A stretch of DNA of 64,000 nt. It comes from Psychromonas sp. 14N.309.X.WAT.B.A12. GTDB taxonomy: Bacteria > Pseudomonadota > Gammaproteobacteria > Enterobacterales > Psychromonadaceae. The DNA lies in the NCBI RefSeq assembly GCF_030397575.1, contig NZ_JAPNXS010000005.1, positions 1 through 64,000 of the forward strand, written 5' to 3'. The notes beneath the pieces are model-generated. The model was not told where the DNA came from. It was given only the letters and a program-made list of their open reading frames with translations, and searched no databases. Positions 54,322 through 63,369 of the stretch are shown here, one piece after another. Numbering within the stretch: the first letter of the stretch is position 1; each line of letters begins with the position of its first letter. The position numbers were made by a program, and so were the translations under genes.

Positions 54322-54981
54322 TTAATGATTGAATAAATTTAATTGATCTATTTGCCCATAACTATCCCATCCTATTTTTGCATCAGTGCTGTTAATAGGT
54401 GGTTTACTGTTATTAGAATAAAGTCCATTCGCTTTATATACATGACTGTTATAAATAACAAAGTCACCTGCTTGATATTCTTTATTAGGGTCAAAATAAA
54501 GCATTTCACTGATTGCAACGCTAGGCGTTACAATGGTTGGAAATAGCGCTTCAACTTGTTGTTCGAATTGTTCTGATATCACCGTCATCAGATTAATTTG
54601 TTGTGTATAAACAACCCGCTGAACTTCCCCTAAATAATTAGACCAAGATATATGCAAATTAATTTCTTTAAATTGATTATTCGCATTAAAATCGCTGGAT
54701 ACATTAGTAATTTCCCATTCAATAGAGAATATTGTATTGGACAATTGTATATCAGTTTCTATTTTATTGTGTAGAGCCAGTATGTCATTAGGGGTATTTG
54801 CACTTAATAGAGCTTCTAATTTACTGGTTGCTAATGAAATAGCTGACGCATGTGCAATATTGTTATTTTGTTGCTGCGAAATTTTTATTTGTAAACCACT
54901 CATATTCAATGCGGTTAAACTGACAATAATTAGTGACACTAATATCTCCACAAAAGTGAAGCCCTGTATGTCTTTGACCAT
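54322..54981 (-). CDS. PilV-like prepilin with CBM5/12-like C-terminal module
   Basis: A 219-residue protein with a type IV prepilin leader: MVKDIQG^FTFVEILVSL, cleavage after Gly7 and Glu at +5, followed by the hydrophobic pilin helix. The middle looks like a PilV/minor pilin head. The last 50 residues read YQAGDFVIYNSHVYKA (169-184) and, after a PP, IGWDSYG (203-209). This matches the chitin-binding CBM5/12 pattern (Y-x-x-G-D-x-V-x-Y-N-x-x-x-Y-x-A...W). GGAGG precedes the ATG, which overlaps the upstream stop (TAATG). The domain call is from the motif alone. Confidence 0.72.
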   Translation of the reverse strand: MVKDIQGFTFVEILVSLIIVSLTALNMSGLQIKISQQQNNNIAHASAISLATSKLEALLSANTPNDILALHNKIETDIQLSNTIFSIEWEITNVSSDFNANNQFKEINLHISWSNYLGEVQRVVYTQQINLMTVISEQFEQQVEALFPTIVTPSVAISEMLYFDPNKEYQAGDFVIYNSHVYKANGLYSNNSKPPINSTDAKIGWDSYGQIDQLNLFNH

Positions 54982-56351
54982 TAAAAATCCCTCCATGTAC
55001 CTGCGACTAATTGATAATGACTTGCCGAAGGGAGCACCGCGATTTTTTGATACAAGGTTTTCAATACTTGTTTATCATAACGCACGGACAAATCATCAGA
55101 TGTCAGCCTATTGCCTCCTTCTAATGATTGAGTATAAGAGCAACTGTATTCACTTAATAACGCTCCATTTACTGTTATACCTGAAAGGTTCACTGCCTGT
55201 TGTTGATTAAGTTGTTGGCTACTTTGTTGTAAACCATCTTGGGATAAAAGGTGATCACTGCTATCTATAAGCGTTTCACTATCAGGTAACAGGTACAACA
55301 TACCAATCACAGTGCTTTGTGTATCTTGAGGGGCTATAAATGTACCTCCTTCCATAAACACCATTTTAGGAGACTCGGTACTTCCGACTGTAAAATGCTG
55401 CTCTCCTGACAATGGACTAGAGGCAACATCTAACGGGCTGATTTGACAGTCCCCTTCGATATAAATAATAGAAATGGTCTCTTCTAACTGTGATAACTGA
55501 TGCGAACAATCCATGGCATTGCCATAACGCATATCAATGTAAGCGACCTGCTCAGATTCAATAAAATGTTGTTTTGCATCTGCCCAAGTAACAGCAAAAG
55601 TACTCTCGAATAATGAGCGACTGTTTTTGATGTCGTCAATTGGAGAAATTTGATCGAAGATAGCATTACTAAACGATGCCGCATTTCCCCATTGTTGTTG
55701 TTTAACCTCTTGTATGCGCGATGCCCCCTCTACATCAACTAATTCACCATAAACCGCCTGCTCTTCCACACCTTTATTATCAGGGCATAAAGCAAGGTTT
55801 TGCTCATTTAAACTCACATCCGGCTGACTAGTAACAATATTATCGGCAATATTACCCGGAGATAAACACTCATCAGGGGATACACCTTCACATCCATCAT
55901 TAATCGTATCTGTTGAATTGAGACTCAAACGGCCATTACTGAGCAAGGGAGCATTGGGGAGGTCAAAATCGACATCATAATAGACTTCTAAAGATATAAT
56001 TCTGAGCGCAGATTTATCACTAGAATAACCCGTTGATGAAATTGCTAATTTATTATTGGTTAGGCTGGTTACGCTCACTTCATAAGTTAACGAAAGGTGA
56101 TCAGGAGTAGAATAAGTGAAGGGTAATTGGCTTAACATTTCATGCGCATTGATGGGGGAAGTTAATTTGTTCAATACCAAATTAATACCTGACTCTGCGT
56201 TAATAAAGGCCTCACTATTAGTATAGTAATTACTCAGTACTTTATTATCCATGAGTTGTAAATAAGCCATATTGGTGTTGTAGGCGATACTTGCAATGCT
56301 TAATACCATCACAATAGTTAATACCGCAAAGCCACGGTGTTTGTTGTCCAT
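54981..56351 (-). CDS. PilX-like pilus assembly protein
   Basis: A 456-residue protein with a prepilin-like leader: MDNKHRG^FAVLTIVMVLSIAS, cleavage after Gly7 but Thr instead of Glu at +5, as in PilX/GspK-type tip components. A long exported domain with several Cys (for example NDGCEGVSPDECLSPG, DCSHQ and GDCQIS) suggests disulfides. GGAGAG before the ATG at 56351 excludes the eight upstream residues. It is translationally coupled to the chitin-binding-like partner. No pilW, fimT, pilY1 or pilE is adjacent, so the pair is an orphan. PilX is a working assignment. Confidence 0.65.
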   Translation of the reverse strand: MDNKHRGFAVLTIVMVLSIASIAYNTNMAYLQLMDNKVLSNYYTNSEAFINAESGINLVLNKLTSPINAHEMLSQLPFTYSTPDHLSLTYEVSVTSLTNNKLAISSTGYSSDKSALRIISLEVYYDVDFDLPNAPLLSNGRLSLNSTDTINDGCEGVSPDECLSPGNIADNIVTSQPDVSLNEQNLALCPDNKGVEEQAVYGELVDVEGASRIQEVKQQQWGNAASFSNAIFDQISPIDDIKNSRSLFESTFAVTWADAKQHFIESEQVAYIDMRYGNAMDCSHQLSQLEETISIIYIEGDCQISPLDVASSPLSGEQHFTVGSTESPKMVFMEGGTFIAPQDTQSTVIGMLYLLPDSETLIDSSDHLLSQDGLQQSSQQLNQQQAVNLSGITVNGALLSEYSCSYTQSLEGGNRLTSDDLSVRYDKQVLKTLYQKIAVLPSASHYQLVAGTWRDF

Positions 56352-56684
56352 AACTTCTCTCCAGTGCTTTTGCATCCCACACTAAAGAGACTAACGCTTT
56401 CTCCAATACCCAATGACGTTTTATGCTCTTCTGTGGTGTTCATTAAGCGTAGCCACAAAAGCATAATATACGAGTGATAAAGTAAAAAATATTTGATGTT
56501 TGGTTTACTTTTTTCTTGATATTGATCTCAAATCTACAGCTAACTCAATGAGTATTAACATTTATTTAACAACATAGGCCTATCTCACAATAACGATTTT
56601 ATCTGTCATTTAGAATCAAGTGATAAATGATTAAAAAGCATTAACCTTTTAAGTAATGAATTTTACGTAATAACGGAGCGAGCA
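56352..56684. other. Divergent promoter region between the pilin pair and acs
   Basis: 333 bases. An imperfect inverted repeat lies at 56421-56466 (TTATGCT/AGCATAA and TGTGG/CCACA). A CRP/FNR-like TTGATATTGATCTCAA at about 56517-56532 is only a partial match. No gene is visible. Confidence 0.45.
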
Positions 56685-58634
56685 ATGAGCGAAAATAATA
56701 TTTACCCAGTTTCATCTGAAGCAGCCAAGAAAAGCTTATTAACGAACGATCAGTACCTATCTGGTTATGCTGAATCAATCGAAGATCCTGAAAAGTTTTG
56801 GAATGAAAAAGGGAAAATTTTAGATTGGATTACCCCTTACACAAAAGTAAAAAACACCTCATACGCACCAGGCCAAGTTAATATCAAATGGTTTGAAGAT
56901 GGCGAATTAAACGTTTCTGTTAACTGTATTGACCGTCATTTAGCAACACGTGCAGATCAAGTCGCACTTATTTGGGAAGGCGACACACCAGATCAAGACG
57001 CTAATATCACTTTTCAAATGCTGTACACACAAGTATGTCAATTCGCGAATGCATTAAAATCATTAGGTATTAAAAAAGGTGATGTAGTTTGTCTATATAT
57101 GCCTATGACACCAGAAGCAGCCGTTGCGATGTTAGCTTGTACTCGTATTGGTGCAGTCCACTCTATTGTTTTTGGTGGCTTTTCACCGGATGCGATTGCA
57201 GGTCGAATTATCGATAGCAACGCAAAATTAGTGATCACTGCAGATGAAGGCCGCCGTGGAGGCAGAACGGTTCCATTGAAGGGCAATGTTGATGAAGCAT
57301 TAATGCGCGATGGAACAAACTGTGTTGAACACGTCATTGTCTTAAAAAACACTGGTGCAGATATTAATTGGCAAGCAGGTCGAGATATTGACTGGACAGA
57401 GATAACCGACGCTCAACCTACAGATTGCACACCAGAAGTAATGAATGCGGAAGATCCATTATTTATTCTCTATACCTCAGGCTCTACCGGCACACCTAAA
57501 GGTGTACTACACACCACTGGCGGATACCTTGTTTATGCCGCAATGACCTTTAAGTATGTCTTTGATTATCAAGAAGGTGATATTTATTGGTGTACTGCAG
57601 ATGTAGGGTGGATAACGGGCCACAGTTATTTAGTCTATGGACCATTAGCGAATGGCGCGACAACATTATTATTTGAAGGTGTTCCTAACTACCCTACTAC
57701 AGCACGAATGAGTGAAGTAGTAGATAAGCATAACGTCACATTACTCTATACTGCACCGACCGCAATTCGCGCATTAATGGCAAAAGGTGATGAAGCAATT
57801 GCTGGTACCAAACGCAGCTCATTACGCATACTTGGCTCAGTTGGTGAGCCGATTAACCCTGAAGCTTGGCAATGGTATTACGACAAAATAGGCGATAAAC
57901 GTTGTCCTATTGTTGATACTTGGTGGCAGACAGAAACAGGCGGTATCTTAATTACCCCATTGCCAGGCGCAACAGACCTAAAACCAGGATCGGCAACACG
58001 ACCATTCTTTGGTGTTAAACCAGCTCTTGTAGATAATGAAGGGAATATTTTAGAAGGGGCTGTAGAAGGTAACTTGGTGATGCTAGATAGCTGGCCAGGC
58101 CAAATGCGCACACTTTATGGTAATCATGATCGCTTTGAACAAACTTACTTTTCAACCTTCGATAATATGTATTTCACTGGCGATGGTGCTCGTCGAGATG
58201 AAGATGGTTACTATTGGATCACAGGCCGCGTGGATGATGTATTAAATGTTTCAGGGCACAGAATGGGAACGGCAGAAATAGAAAGTGCATTGGTATCACA
58301 CCCTAAAATAGCAGAAGCAGCTGTTGTAGGTGTTCCCCATGAGATCAAAGGTCAAGGCATTTATGCCTACGTTACGCTAAATTCAGGAGAGTACTCTTCT
58401 CCAGAACTGTACGCAGAAGTAAAACAATGGGTTCGTAAAGAGATCGGTGCTATCGCAACCCCTGACATTTTACATTGGGCTGAAGGATTACCTAAAACAC
58501 GTTCAGGTAAAATTATGCGTCGAATTTTACGTAAAATAGCCACAGGTGAAAGCGATCAGCTTGGAGATACATCAACGTTAGCAGATCCAAGTGTCGTGGA
58601 GCAATTGATTAAAGAAAATCAAGAGATCCAATAA
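56685..58634 (+). CDS. acs: acetyl-CoA synthetase
   Basis: AMP-forming enzyme converting acetate, ATP and CoA to acetyl-CoA, giving high-affinity acetate scavenging. The 649-residue protein matches the family length. It carries the P-loop-like [10 protein letters not shown] (about 265-274), [10 protein letters not shown] near 411, [23 protein letters not shown] near 498-520 and the C-terminal [11 protein letters not shown] whose lysine is the acetylation switch. GGAG precedes the ATG. A strong terminator follows. Regulation by acetylation or by a nearby two-component system is inference. Confidence 0.98.
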   Translation: MSENNIYPVSSEAAKKSLLTNDQYLSGYAESIEDPEKFWNEKGKILDWITPYTKVKNTSYAPGQVNIKWFEDGELNVSVNCIDRHLATRADQVALIWEGDTPDQDANITFQMLYTQVCQFANALKSLGIKKGDVVCLYMPMTPEAAVAMLACTRIGAVHSIVFGGFSPDAIAGRIIDSNAKLVITADEGRRGGRTVPLKGNVDEALMRDGTNCVEHVIVLKNTGADINWQAGRDIDWTEITDAQPTDCTPEVMNAEDPLFILYTSGSTGTPKGVLHTTGGYLVYAAMTFKYVFDYQEGDIYWCTADVGWITGHSYLVYGPLANGATTLLFEGVPNYPTTARMSEVVDKHNVTLLYTAPTAIRALMAKGDEAIAGTKRSSLRILGSVGEPINPEAWQWYYDKIGDKRCPIVDTWWQTETGGILITPLPGATDLKPGSATRPFFGVKPALVDNEGNILEGAVEGNLVMLDSWPGQMRTLYGNHDRFEQTYFSTFDNMYFTGDGARRDEDGYYWITGRVDDVLNVSGHRMGTAEIESALVSHPKIAEAAVVGVPHEIKGQGIYAYVTLNSGEYSSPELYAEVKQWVRKEIGAIATPDILHWAEGLPKTRSGKIMRRILRKIATGESDQLGDTSTLADPSVVEQLIKENQEIQ

Positions 58635-58726
58635 ATATAGCAATGAGAAGTTAAACTTTGTACTGACTCTATTCTTATTTAGAGCAGAGCTTACTGATAG
58701 CCAACAAGACACTTTACCGATAAACT

Positions 58727-58761
58727 CCTCGATAACCTACCCGTTATCGAGGTGTTTTTTT
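58727..58761 (+). terminator. Terminator of acs
   Basis: CCTCGATAAC and GTTATCGAGG form a 10-bp stem with a 6-base loop, followed by TG and eight T. It ends 27 bases before the aroQ start. Confidence 0.9.
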
Positions 58762-58787
58762 ATTAGGTAAAGACAAAGGAGTAAGTA

Positions 58788-59231
58788 GTGAAGGTATTAG
58801 TATTAAATGGCCCAAATCTCAATTTATTAGGCAAACGTGAACCAGAAGTTTATGGTAGCCAAACACTCAACGATATTATTGAAGGCCTACATGCAGAAGC
58901 AAAACCGTTAAATATAACGCTGTCACACTTACAATCAAATCGTGAATATGAACTCATTGAAAAGATTCATGAAAGTGCAGGTGAAATAGACTTTATTATT
59001 ATCAATCCTGCTGCATTTACTCATACTAGCGTAGCAATAAGAGATGCTTTATTAGGTGTCGCTATTCCCTTCGTAGAAGTACATTTATCTAATATCCATA
59101 AACGTGAAAAATTTAGACATCACTCTTACCTTTCAGATATTGCATGTGCAGTAATATGCGGGATGGGTGCACAAGGTTACTCGTTTGCTTTACAAAGCGC
59201 ATCACGATTTTGCCTGTCTAAAGGTCAGTAA
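58788..59231 (+). CDS. aroQ: 3-dehydroquinate dehydratase, type II
   Basis: Dodecameric shikimate-pathway enzyme that dehydrates 3-dehydroquinate. The 147-residue protein has [18 protein letters not shown] (5-22, with the catalytic Arg and Tyr), [13 protein letters not shown] near 44-57, [17 protein letters not shown] near 72-88 and [20 protein letters not shown] near 97-116. It starts with GTG, six bases after AGGAG. The common aroQ-accB-accC order is not kept: no accBC follows. Confidence 0.97.
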   Translation: MKVLVLNGPNLNLLGKREPEVYGSQTLNDIIEGLHAEAKPLNITLSHLQSNREYELIEKIHESAGEIDFIIINPAAFTHTSVAIRDALLGVAIPFVEVHLSNIHKREKFRHHSYLSDIACAVICGMGAQGYSFALQSASRFCLSKGQ

Positions 59232-59312
59232 TTTTTAGCAAAATGAGCAAAAAAAACTATAAAATTCGTATTACAAACTTAAAAAAAGTCATTTAATTTC
59301 AAGAATGTTAAA

Positions 59313-59332
59313 AACTACCCGTTCGGGTAGTT
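59313..59332 (+). terminator. Hairpin after aroQ
   Basis: AACTACCCG and CGGGTAGTT form a 9-bp stem with a 2-base loop, followed by ACTTTCTG. It could end aroQ transcription or be the 5-prime part of a downstream small RNA. Confidence 0.45.
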
Positions 59333-59486
59333 ACTTTCTGAAGAGGCTTGAGGCATTGTATAGTTGTCTTAAGGAATTGAGGCATAGTAGTACACCCACT
59401 TTGATGCCGACTAAATGGATTTTTTATTCGATTTGTAATAAAAAGACATATTACAGGCGAGCCTAACTTTGTTAGGCTTTTTTTTT
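59333..59486 (+). ncRNA. candidate small RNA
   Basis: A strong Rho-independent terminator (AGCCTAAC, TTT, GTTAGGCT, then a nine-T run, 59460-59486) closes a 130-base stretch with no reading frame of note. Two copies of TTGAGGCAT lie at 59349-59357 and 59378-59386. As it stands 230 bases after the aroQ stop and beyond another hairpin, the terminator probably belongs to a separate transcript. The 5-prime end and function are unknown. Confidence 0.4.
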
Positions 59487-59619
59487 GCCTTCCGTTTATA
59501 CTATATTTATTCCGTTAACTCGCTCATACCTCAGATTAAAGATCCATTACTTGGAAATCTAATCAAACCTCGGTATACCAATAAGTTAATTTCAACAAAT
59601 AGTTAAAATAGAGAGTGTA

Positions 59620-61287
59620 ATGCACCAAGATACTTCCGATATACATCAAACAAGGTGGCAGTCATTACGTCATTTTAATATTGTGATCATGATTTCATTT
59701 ATTTTCTTTTTTCTGATCGGCTCAGTACAAAGTTATAGTGCTTTAAATTCATCACCTATCTTTATCAGCACATATCACTTCCCTGTTTCGATATTATTAT
59801 TCTCTATCGTAGCGTTATTTGGCCTAGTGAAGAAAAAAGAGACATTAACTCATTTTCTTATGCCAATAATCTGTTTTTCCATTACGCTTTTTGTCTCTAT
59901 TAATAGCCACTTTCAAGAGCAAACTTATCAAAATAGTTTTTTGTACTTAGTTTTATTACTCCCCTTTTTTTATTCTTATCTTTTTGCATACAGTAAAGCA
60001 CAGCTCATATTTAATAATCTATTTTTAGCACTTTGTTACGTATTCTCTTCACTGCTAGGAGAAACCAGTACATTAGTATTTTTATTTAATAGCACTTTTT
60101 TAATAAGCTTGTCATACCTGACTATCTTTACCCCACACCGAACTCATAACGATCAACAAACCATTACAGAAGTGAAACAAGAAAGCGCCAACTTATTGAG
60201 CCAACAAAGTGCGCGCTATTTGAAACGTATTGTGCATGATATTAGACAACCTTTAAGCAGCTTGTCTTTATATGGTCATTTATTAGAGAATAAATTGGCT
60301 GGAACTGCGCAAGAAAAACTAGCTAAAAATATTAAGCTGGCTTCAGAAGACTTGGATAGATGGATGGCAAGTTTATTGGATTTGGCACGCCTTGATAGCG
60401 GTACGATCACGCCTAAAATAAATGAGTTTAGTTTAGCATCTGCACTATTACCTTCGATTAAGAAATACCAACATCAAGCATCATCATCGGGAATAAAATT
60501 AACTAGCCGTTTATCTGAATTAACCGTTAAAAGTGATAAAAGATTATTAACGGAGATAGTCGAAGTATTACTGAGTAACGCCCTCATCCATGGCAAACAA
60601 ACACCAGGCTCAAAAGTATTACTTAGCGTTCGACATTACAAAAATAAAGCATTACTGCAGGTTTGGAACCAAGGCTGTCAAATTGAAACTACCCTCTTTG
60701 AAAGCTTATTTGATGAAGTCGCATTAGCAGAAAACCTATTACACAATAAAACCAAAGGAGTCGGTTTAGGCTTAGCGGTAGCACAACGAAAAGCCTTATT
60801 GTGTAGCACAAAAATAGAGGCTGTTACTAACCAGCATGGTAGTCGTTTTAGTGTCATGTTAGAAACAGCAGAGCATGTTACCAAACATATTAATCTTAAT
60901 AAATTTTCCAACATCTCTACACACTATAAAATATTATTAGTTGATGACGACCAAGGCATTTTAAATGCGTTAAGTATGTTGCTTGAAAACTGGGGATACA
61001 TTGTTGACAGCGAAGAAACAGCAGAAGCTGGTTTACAAAAATATTACGCCAACCGTTACGACTTAATCATCACTGATTATCGCTTTCCTAACCATAAAAC
61101 AGGGTTAGATATGATTAAAGAAATAAAAAAGAAAGATAATATCCCAGCCATTTTATTAACAGGTGAAGCTGACCCAGGGAAATTAAAAGAAGTTCAGGAC
61201 ACAGGAAAAATAATTAATTACAAAATTCTAAATAAACCGGTTAAACCAGCATCATTGAGATTTTTATTGAAACAGTTATTAAACTAA
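59620..61287 (+). CDS. hybrid sensor histidine kinase with C-terminal receiver
   Basis: A 555-residue membrane hybrid kinase. Six hydrophobic segments lie between about 19 and 169 with short loops, so the signal is probably sensed in the membrane. His206 lies in RIVHDIRQPLSSLSLYG. The ATPase N box is SNALIHG (about 319-325) and the G box KGVGLGLAVAQ (about 379-389). A receiver domain (about 437-555) has Asp442-444, phosphoacceptor Asp486 in IITDYRFP, Thr514 and a KPVKP lysine. It faces a LuxR-type regulator 46 bases away, which is the likely phosphate recipient. Confidence 0.88.
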   Translation: MHQDTSDIHQTRWQSLRHFNIVIMISFIFFFLIGSVQSYSALNSSPIFISTYHFPVSILLFSIVALFGLVKKKETLTHFLMPIICFSITLFVSINSHFQEQTYQNSFLYLVLLLPFFYSYLFAYSKAQLIFNNLFLALCYVFSSLLGETSTLVFLFNSTFLISLSYLTIFTPHRTHNDQQTITEVKQESANLLSQQSARYLKRIVHDIRQPLSSLSLYGHLLENKLAGTAQEKLAKNIKLASEDLDRWMASLLDLARLDSGTITPKINEFSLASALLPSIKKYQHQASSSGIKLTSRLSELTVKSDKRLLTEIVEVLLSNALIHGKQTPGSKVLLSVRHYKNKALLQVWNQGCQIETTLFESLFDEVALAENLLHNKTKGVGLGLAVAQRKALLCSTKIEAVTNQHGSRFSVMLETAEHVTKHINLNKFSNISTHYKILLVDDDQGILNALSMLLENWGYIVDSEETAEAGLQKYYANRYDLIITDYRFPNHKTGLDMIKEIKKKDNIPAILLTGEADPGKLKEVQDTGKIINYKILNKPVKPASLRFLLKQLLN

Positions 61288-61333
61288 AAAATATAGAGCA
61301 ATCTATCCAAGCATTAGGCAGCTTGAAATTTGA

Positions 61334-61972
61334 TTAGACCTTTATTAAACCAAGCTTCAATGCTTTATCGACGGCTTGTATACGACTTGATGACCCAGAG
61401 ACATCTAAAGCTGTATATAGGCCTTTTTGATGAAATTTAACTGTATCCTGCGAAATACATAGAATATCCGCAATTTCTCTGTTTTTTCTTCCTTCATGAA
61501 TCAGTTTAAGAATTTGTAGCTGTCTTTCTGATAAGTGGAAGATTTCTTTATTTCTTTCTTCTAACTCAGCTATCTCTTGAATTTCTAAAGCAACATTTTC
61601 AGGTACAAAAATATCACCAGCAAAAACACTTTGTAAAGCATCTAGCATAGCGTCTGGAGAGTAAGACTTAGGGATAAAACCTGCTGCACCTTTTTGTAAG
61701 GCGTAATAAACATCTTGGTAGTCTTCACAGGCAGATAATACCACTACTGGAGAGACAACTTCTTGCTTCGTTAGTGCTTCTATTAACGCTAAGCCACTCA
61801 TATCCGGCATATAGAGATCCATCAGAATCAAATCAGGTTGAATCTGTTTTATTTCTGGCAGCGCTTGAATTGGGCTGTCAAAAGTCATCACCGTATTGCC
61901 TTCATTTTCTAAGGTTAATTTTAGACCATATAAAAAAAGCTGGTGATCATCAATAATCACTATTTTATTCAT
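61334..61972 (-). CDS. NarL/LuxR-family response regulator
   Basis: A 212-residue regulator. The receiver has Asp8 and Asp9 (VIIDDH), phosphoacceptor Asp52 (LILMDLYMPDMSG), a conserved Ser near 79 (VVLSACED) and Lys in FIPKSYSP. The C-terminal LuxR HTH (about 145-205) contains LSERQLQILKLIHEGRKNREIADILCISQDTVKFHQ. It is convergent with the hybrid kinase, and they probably form one signalling pair. The position near acs recalls CrbR, which controls acs in Vibrio, but the kinase is unlike CrbS, so this is speculation. Confidence 0.88.
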   Translation of the reverse strand: MNKIVIIDDHQLFLYGLKLTLENEGNTVMTFDSPIQALPEIKQIQPDLILMDLYMPDMSGLALIEALTKQEVVSPVVVLSACEDYQDVYYALQKGAAGFIPKSYSPDAMLDALQSVFAGDIFVPENVALEIQEIAELEERNKEIFHLSERQLQILKLIHEGRKNREIADILCISQDTVKFHQKGLYTALDVSGSSSRIQAVDKALKLGLIKV

Positions 61973-62358
61973 TGAAACACCTTTCCTTTCTGAAACCCAC
62001 TATTTCCAATGAAATCACTCGTCCTCATTCAGGAGTTAATTAGTATACTGTCTTTAAACACATTAAAACTTAAAAAGAGGTCAACAAAATACCATTTTCT
62101 ATAAAATTGCGTTCTAAAACACTATAAATTTCAATATCTAAGCATATTATTATACCTATAAAAGTACTGAGGAAAGATACCTTAGAATAGGTAAATATAA
62201 ATTTTTTTACATCCATTTCATTACATCAAGATGACAACTATTGAACATCAGTTGTCTATTCCAGTGATACTCAAATCCATTGCTAGCGCTATATTAATCA
62301 ACTAATTCCCTGTATTCTTGCACCCTATCTATCTACCGTAATCAAAAAAGAGAAAATC
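61973..62358. other. Intergenic region upstream of prmA
   Basis: 386 AT-rich bases between the LuxR-type regulator and prmA. A small inverted repeat GACAACT/AGTTGTC lies at 62233-62256 with a 10-base spacer. No gene or clear promoter is recognised. Confidence 0.5.
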
Positions 62359-63243
62359 ATGCCTTGGATTCAGCTTAAATTAAATGCAAGCAACACAAAT
62401 GCAGAAGCAATTGGTGAACTATTAATGGATAACGGGGCCCTATCTGCAACGTTTACAGACTCCCAAGACACACCTATTTTTGAACCTATGCCCGGTGAAA
62501 CTCGTTTATGGGGAGATACAGACGTAACAGGCCTATATGACGCAGAAACAGATATGTTACCTGTAGTCGCTTTATTAAAAGCCAGCGATTTATTAGCTGA
62601 TGACTTTGCGTTTAAAATAGAACAACTTGAAGATAAAGACTGGGTACGTGAATGGATGGATAATTTCCACCCAATGCAATTTGGTCAGCGTTTATGGATT
62701 TGCCCTAGCTGGAAGCCAGTTCCTGATGAAAATGCGGTTAACGTTATGTTAGACCCAGGACTTGCTTTTGGGACAGGCACTCACCCAACTACAGCTTTAT
62801 GTCTAGCTTGGTTAGATGCACAAGACTTAAAAGATAAAGTGGTTATCGATTTCGGTTGTGGATCAGGGATTTTAGCTATTGCAGCATTAAAGTTAGGCGC
62901 TAAAAGAGTTATTGGGATCGATATCGACCCACAAGCCATTACCGCAAGTCGTGATAACGCCCAGCGTAACCAAGTATCAGACCAACTAGAGCTATATTTA
63001 CCAGAAGATGCCCCTGAAGGGATCACTGCAGATGTTGTGGTAGCGAATATTCTTGCTGGTCCATTACGTGAACTATCAAATAATATTGAGTGTTTAGTAA
63101 AACCACAGGGTAAATTAGCATTATCTGGAATTTTAGAGCAACAAGCAGAGGAATTATTGTCCGTTTACGGTCAATGGTTCGATATGGATGCAGCTGAAAT
63201 CAAAGAAGAATGGGCCCGTTTATCGGGGATAAAGCACGCTTAA
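62359..63243 (+). CDS. prmA: ribosomal protein L11 methyltransferase
   Basis: SAM-dependent enzyme that trimethylates ribosomal protein L11. The 294-residue protein opens [11 protein letters not shown] and has an N-terminal L11-binding domain, a linker with [24 protein letters not shown] (about 95-118), the [12 protein letters not shown] element near 138-149 and SAM motif [23 protein letters not shown] (about 162-183). The downstream dusB gives the common prmA-dusB-fis order, with fis expected beyond the right edge. Confidence 0.97.
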   Translation: MPWIQLKLNASNTNAEAIGELLMDNGALSATFTDSQDTPIFEPMPGETRLWGDTDVTGLYDAETDMLPVVALLKASDLLADDFAFKIEQLEDKDWVREWMDNFHPMQFGQRLWICPSWKPVPDENAVNVMLDPGLAFGTGTHPTTALCLAWLDAQDLKDKVVIDFGCGSGILAIAALKLGAKRVIGIDIDPQAITASRDNAQRNQVSDQLELYLPEDAPEGITADVVVANILAGPLRELSNNIECLVKPQGKLALSGILEQQAEELLSVYGQWFDMDAAEIKEEWARLSGIKHA

Positions 63244-63369
63244 ATTACTGAGAACAAAGTGTTGCTCAATTTGCAAGCAAAATAATTTCAAAATGGTTAA
63301 TAATTAACCTTTATTCTGGGTGAAAAAATGCGTAGACTACGCCGCCTTAACTTAGAGAACGCTTAGAAT

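Larger units (their letters stand above)
59232..59619. other. Intergenic region with a probable small-RNA unit
   Basis: 388 bases between aroQ and the hybrid kinase. It holds a tight hairpin (59313-59332), two TTGAGGCAT direct repeats, and a strong orphan terminator (59460-59486), described separately, then about 130 AT-rich bases before the kinase gene. Confidence 0.55.

Noticed and set aside
56513-56532. CRP- or FNR-like site upstream of acs
   Set aside because: TTGATATTGATCTCAA keeps one good FNR half (TTGAT) but the other half is ATCTC, and it is a poor CRP match. Too weak to list as a site.
59505-59600. Possible fourth copy of the palindromic repeat
   Set aside because: Only ATACCAAT plus scattered bases match the repeat ends. 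The AAGGCG core and the rest are missing.
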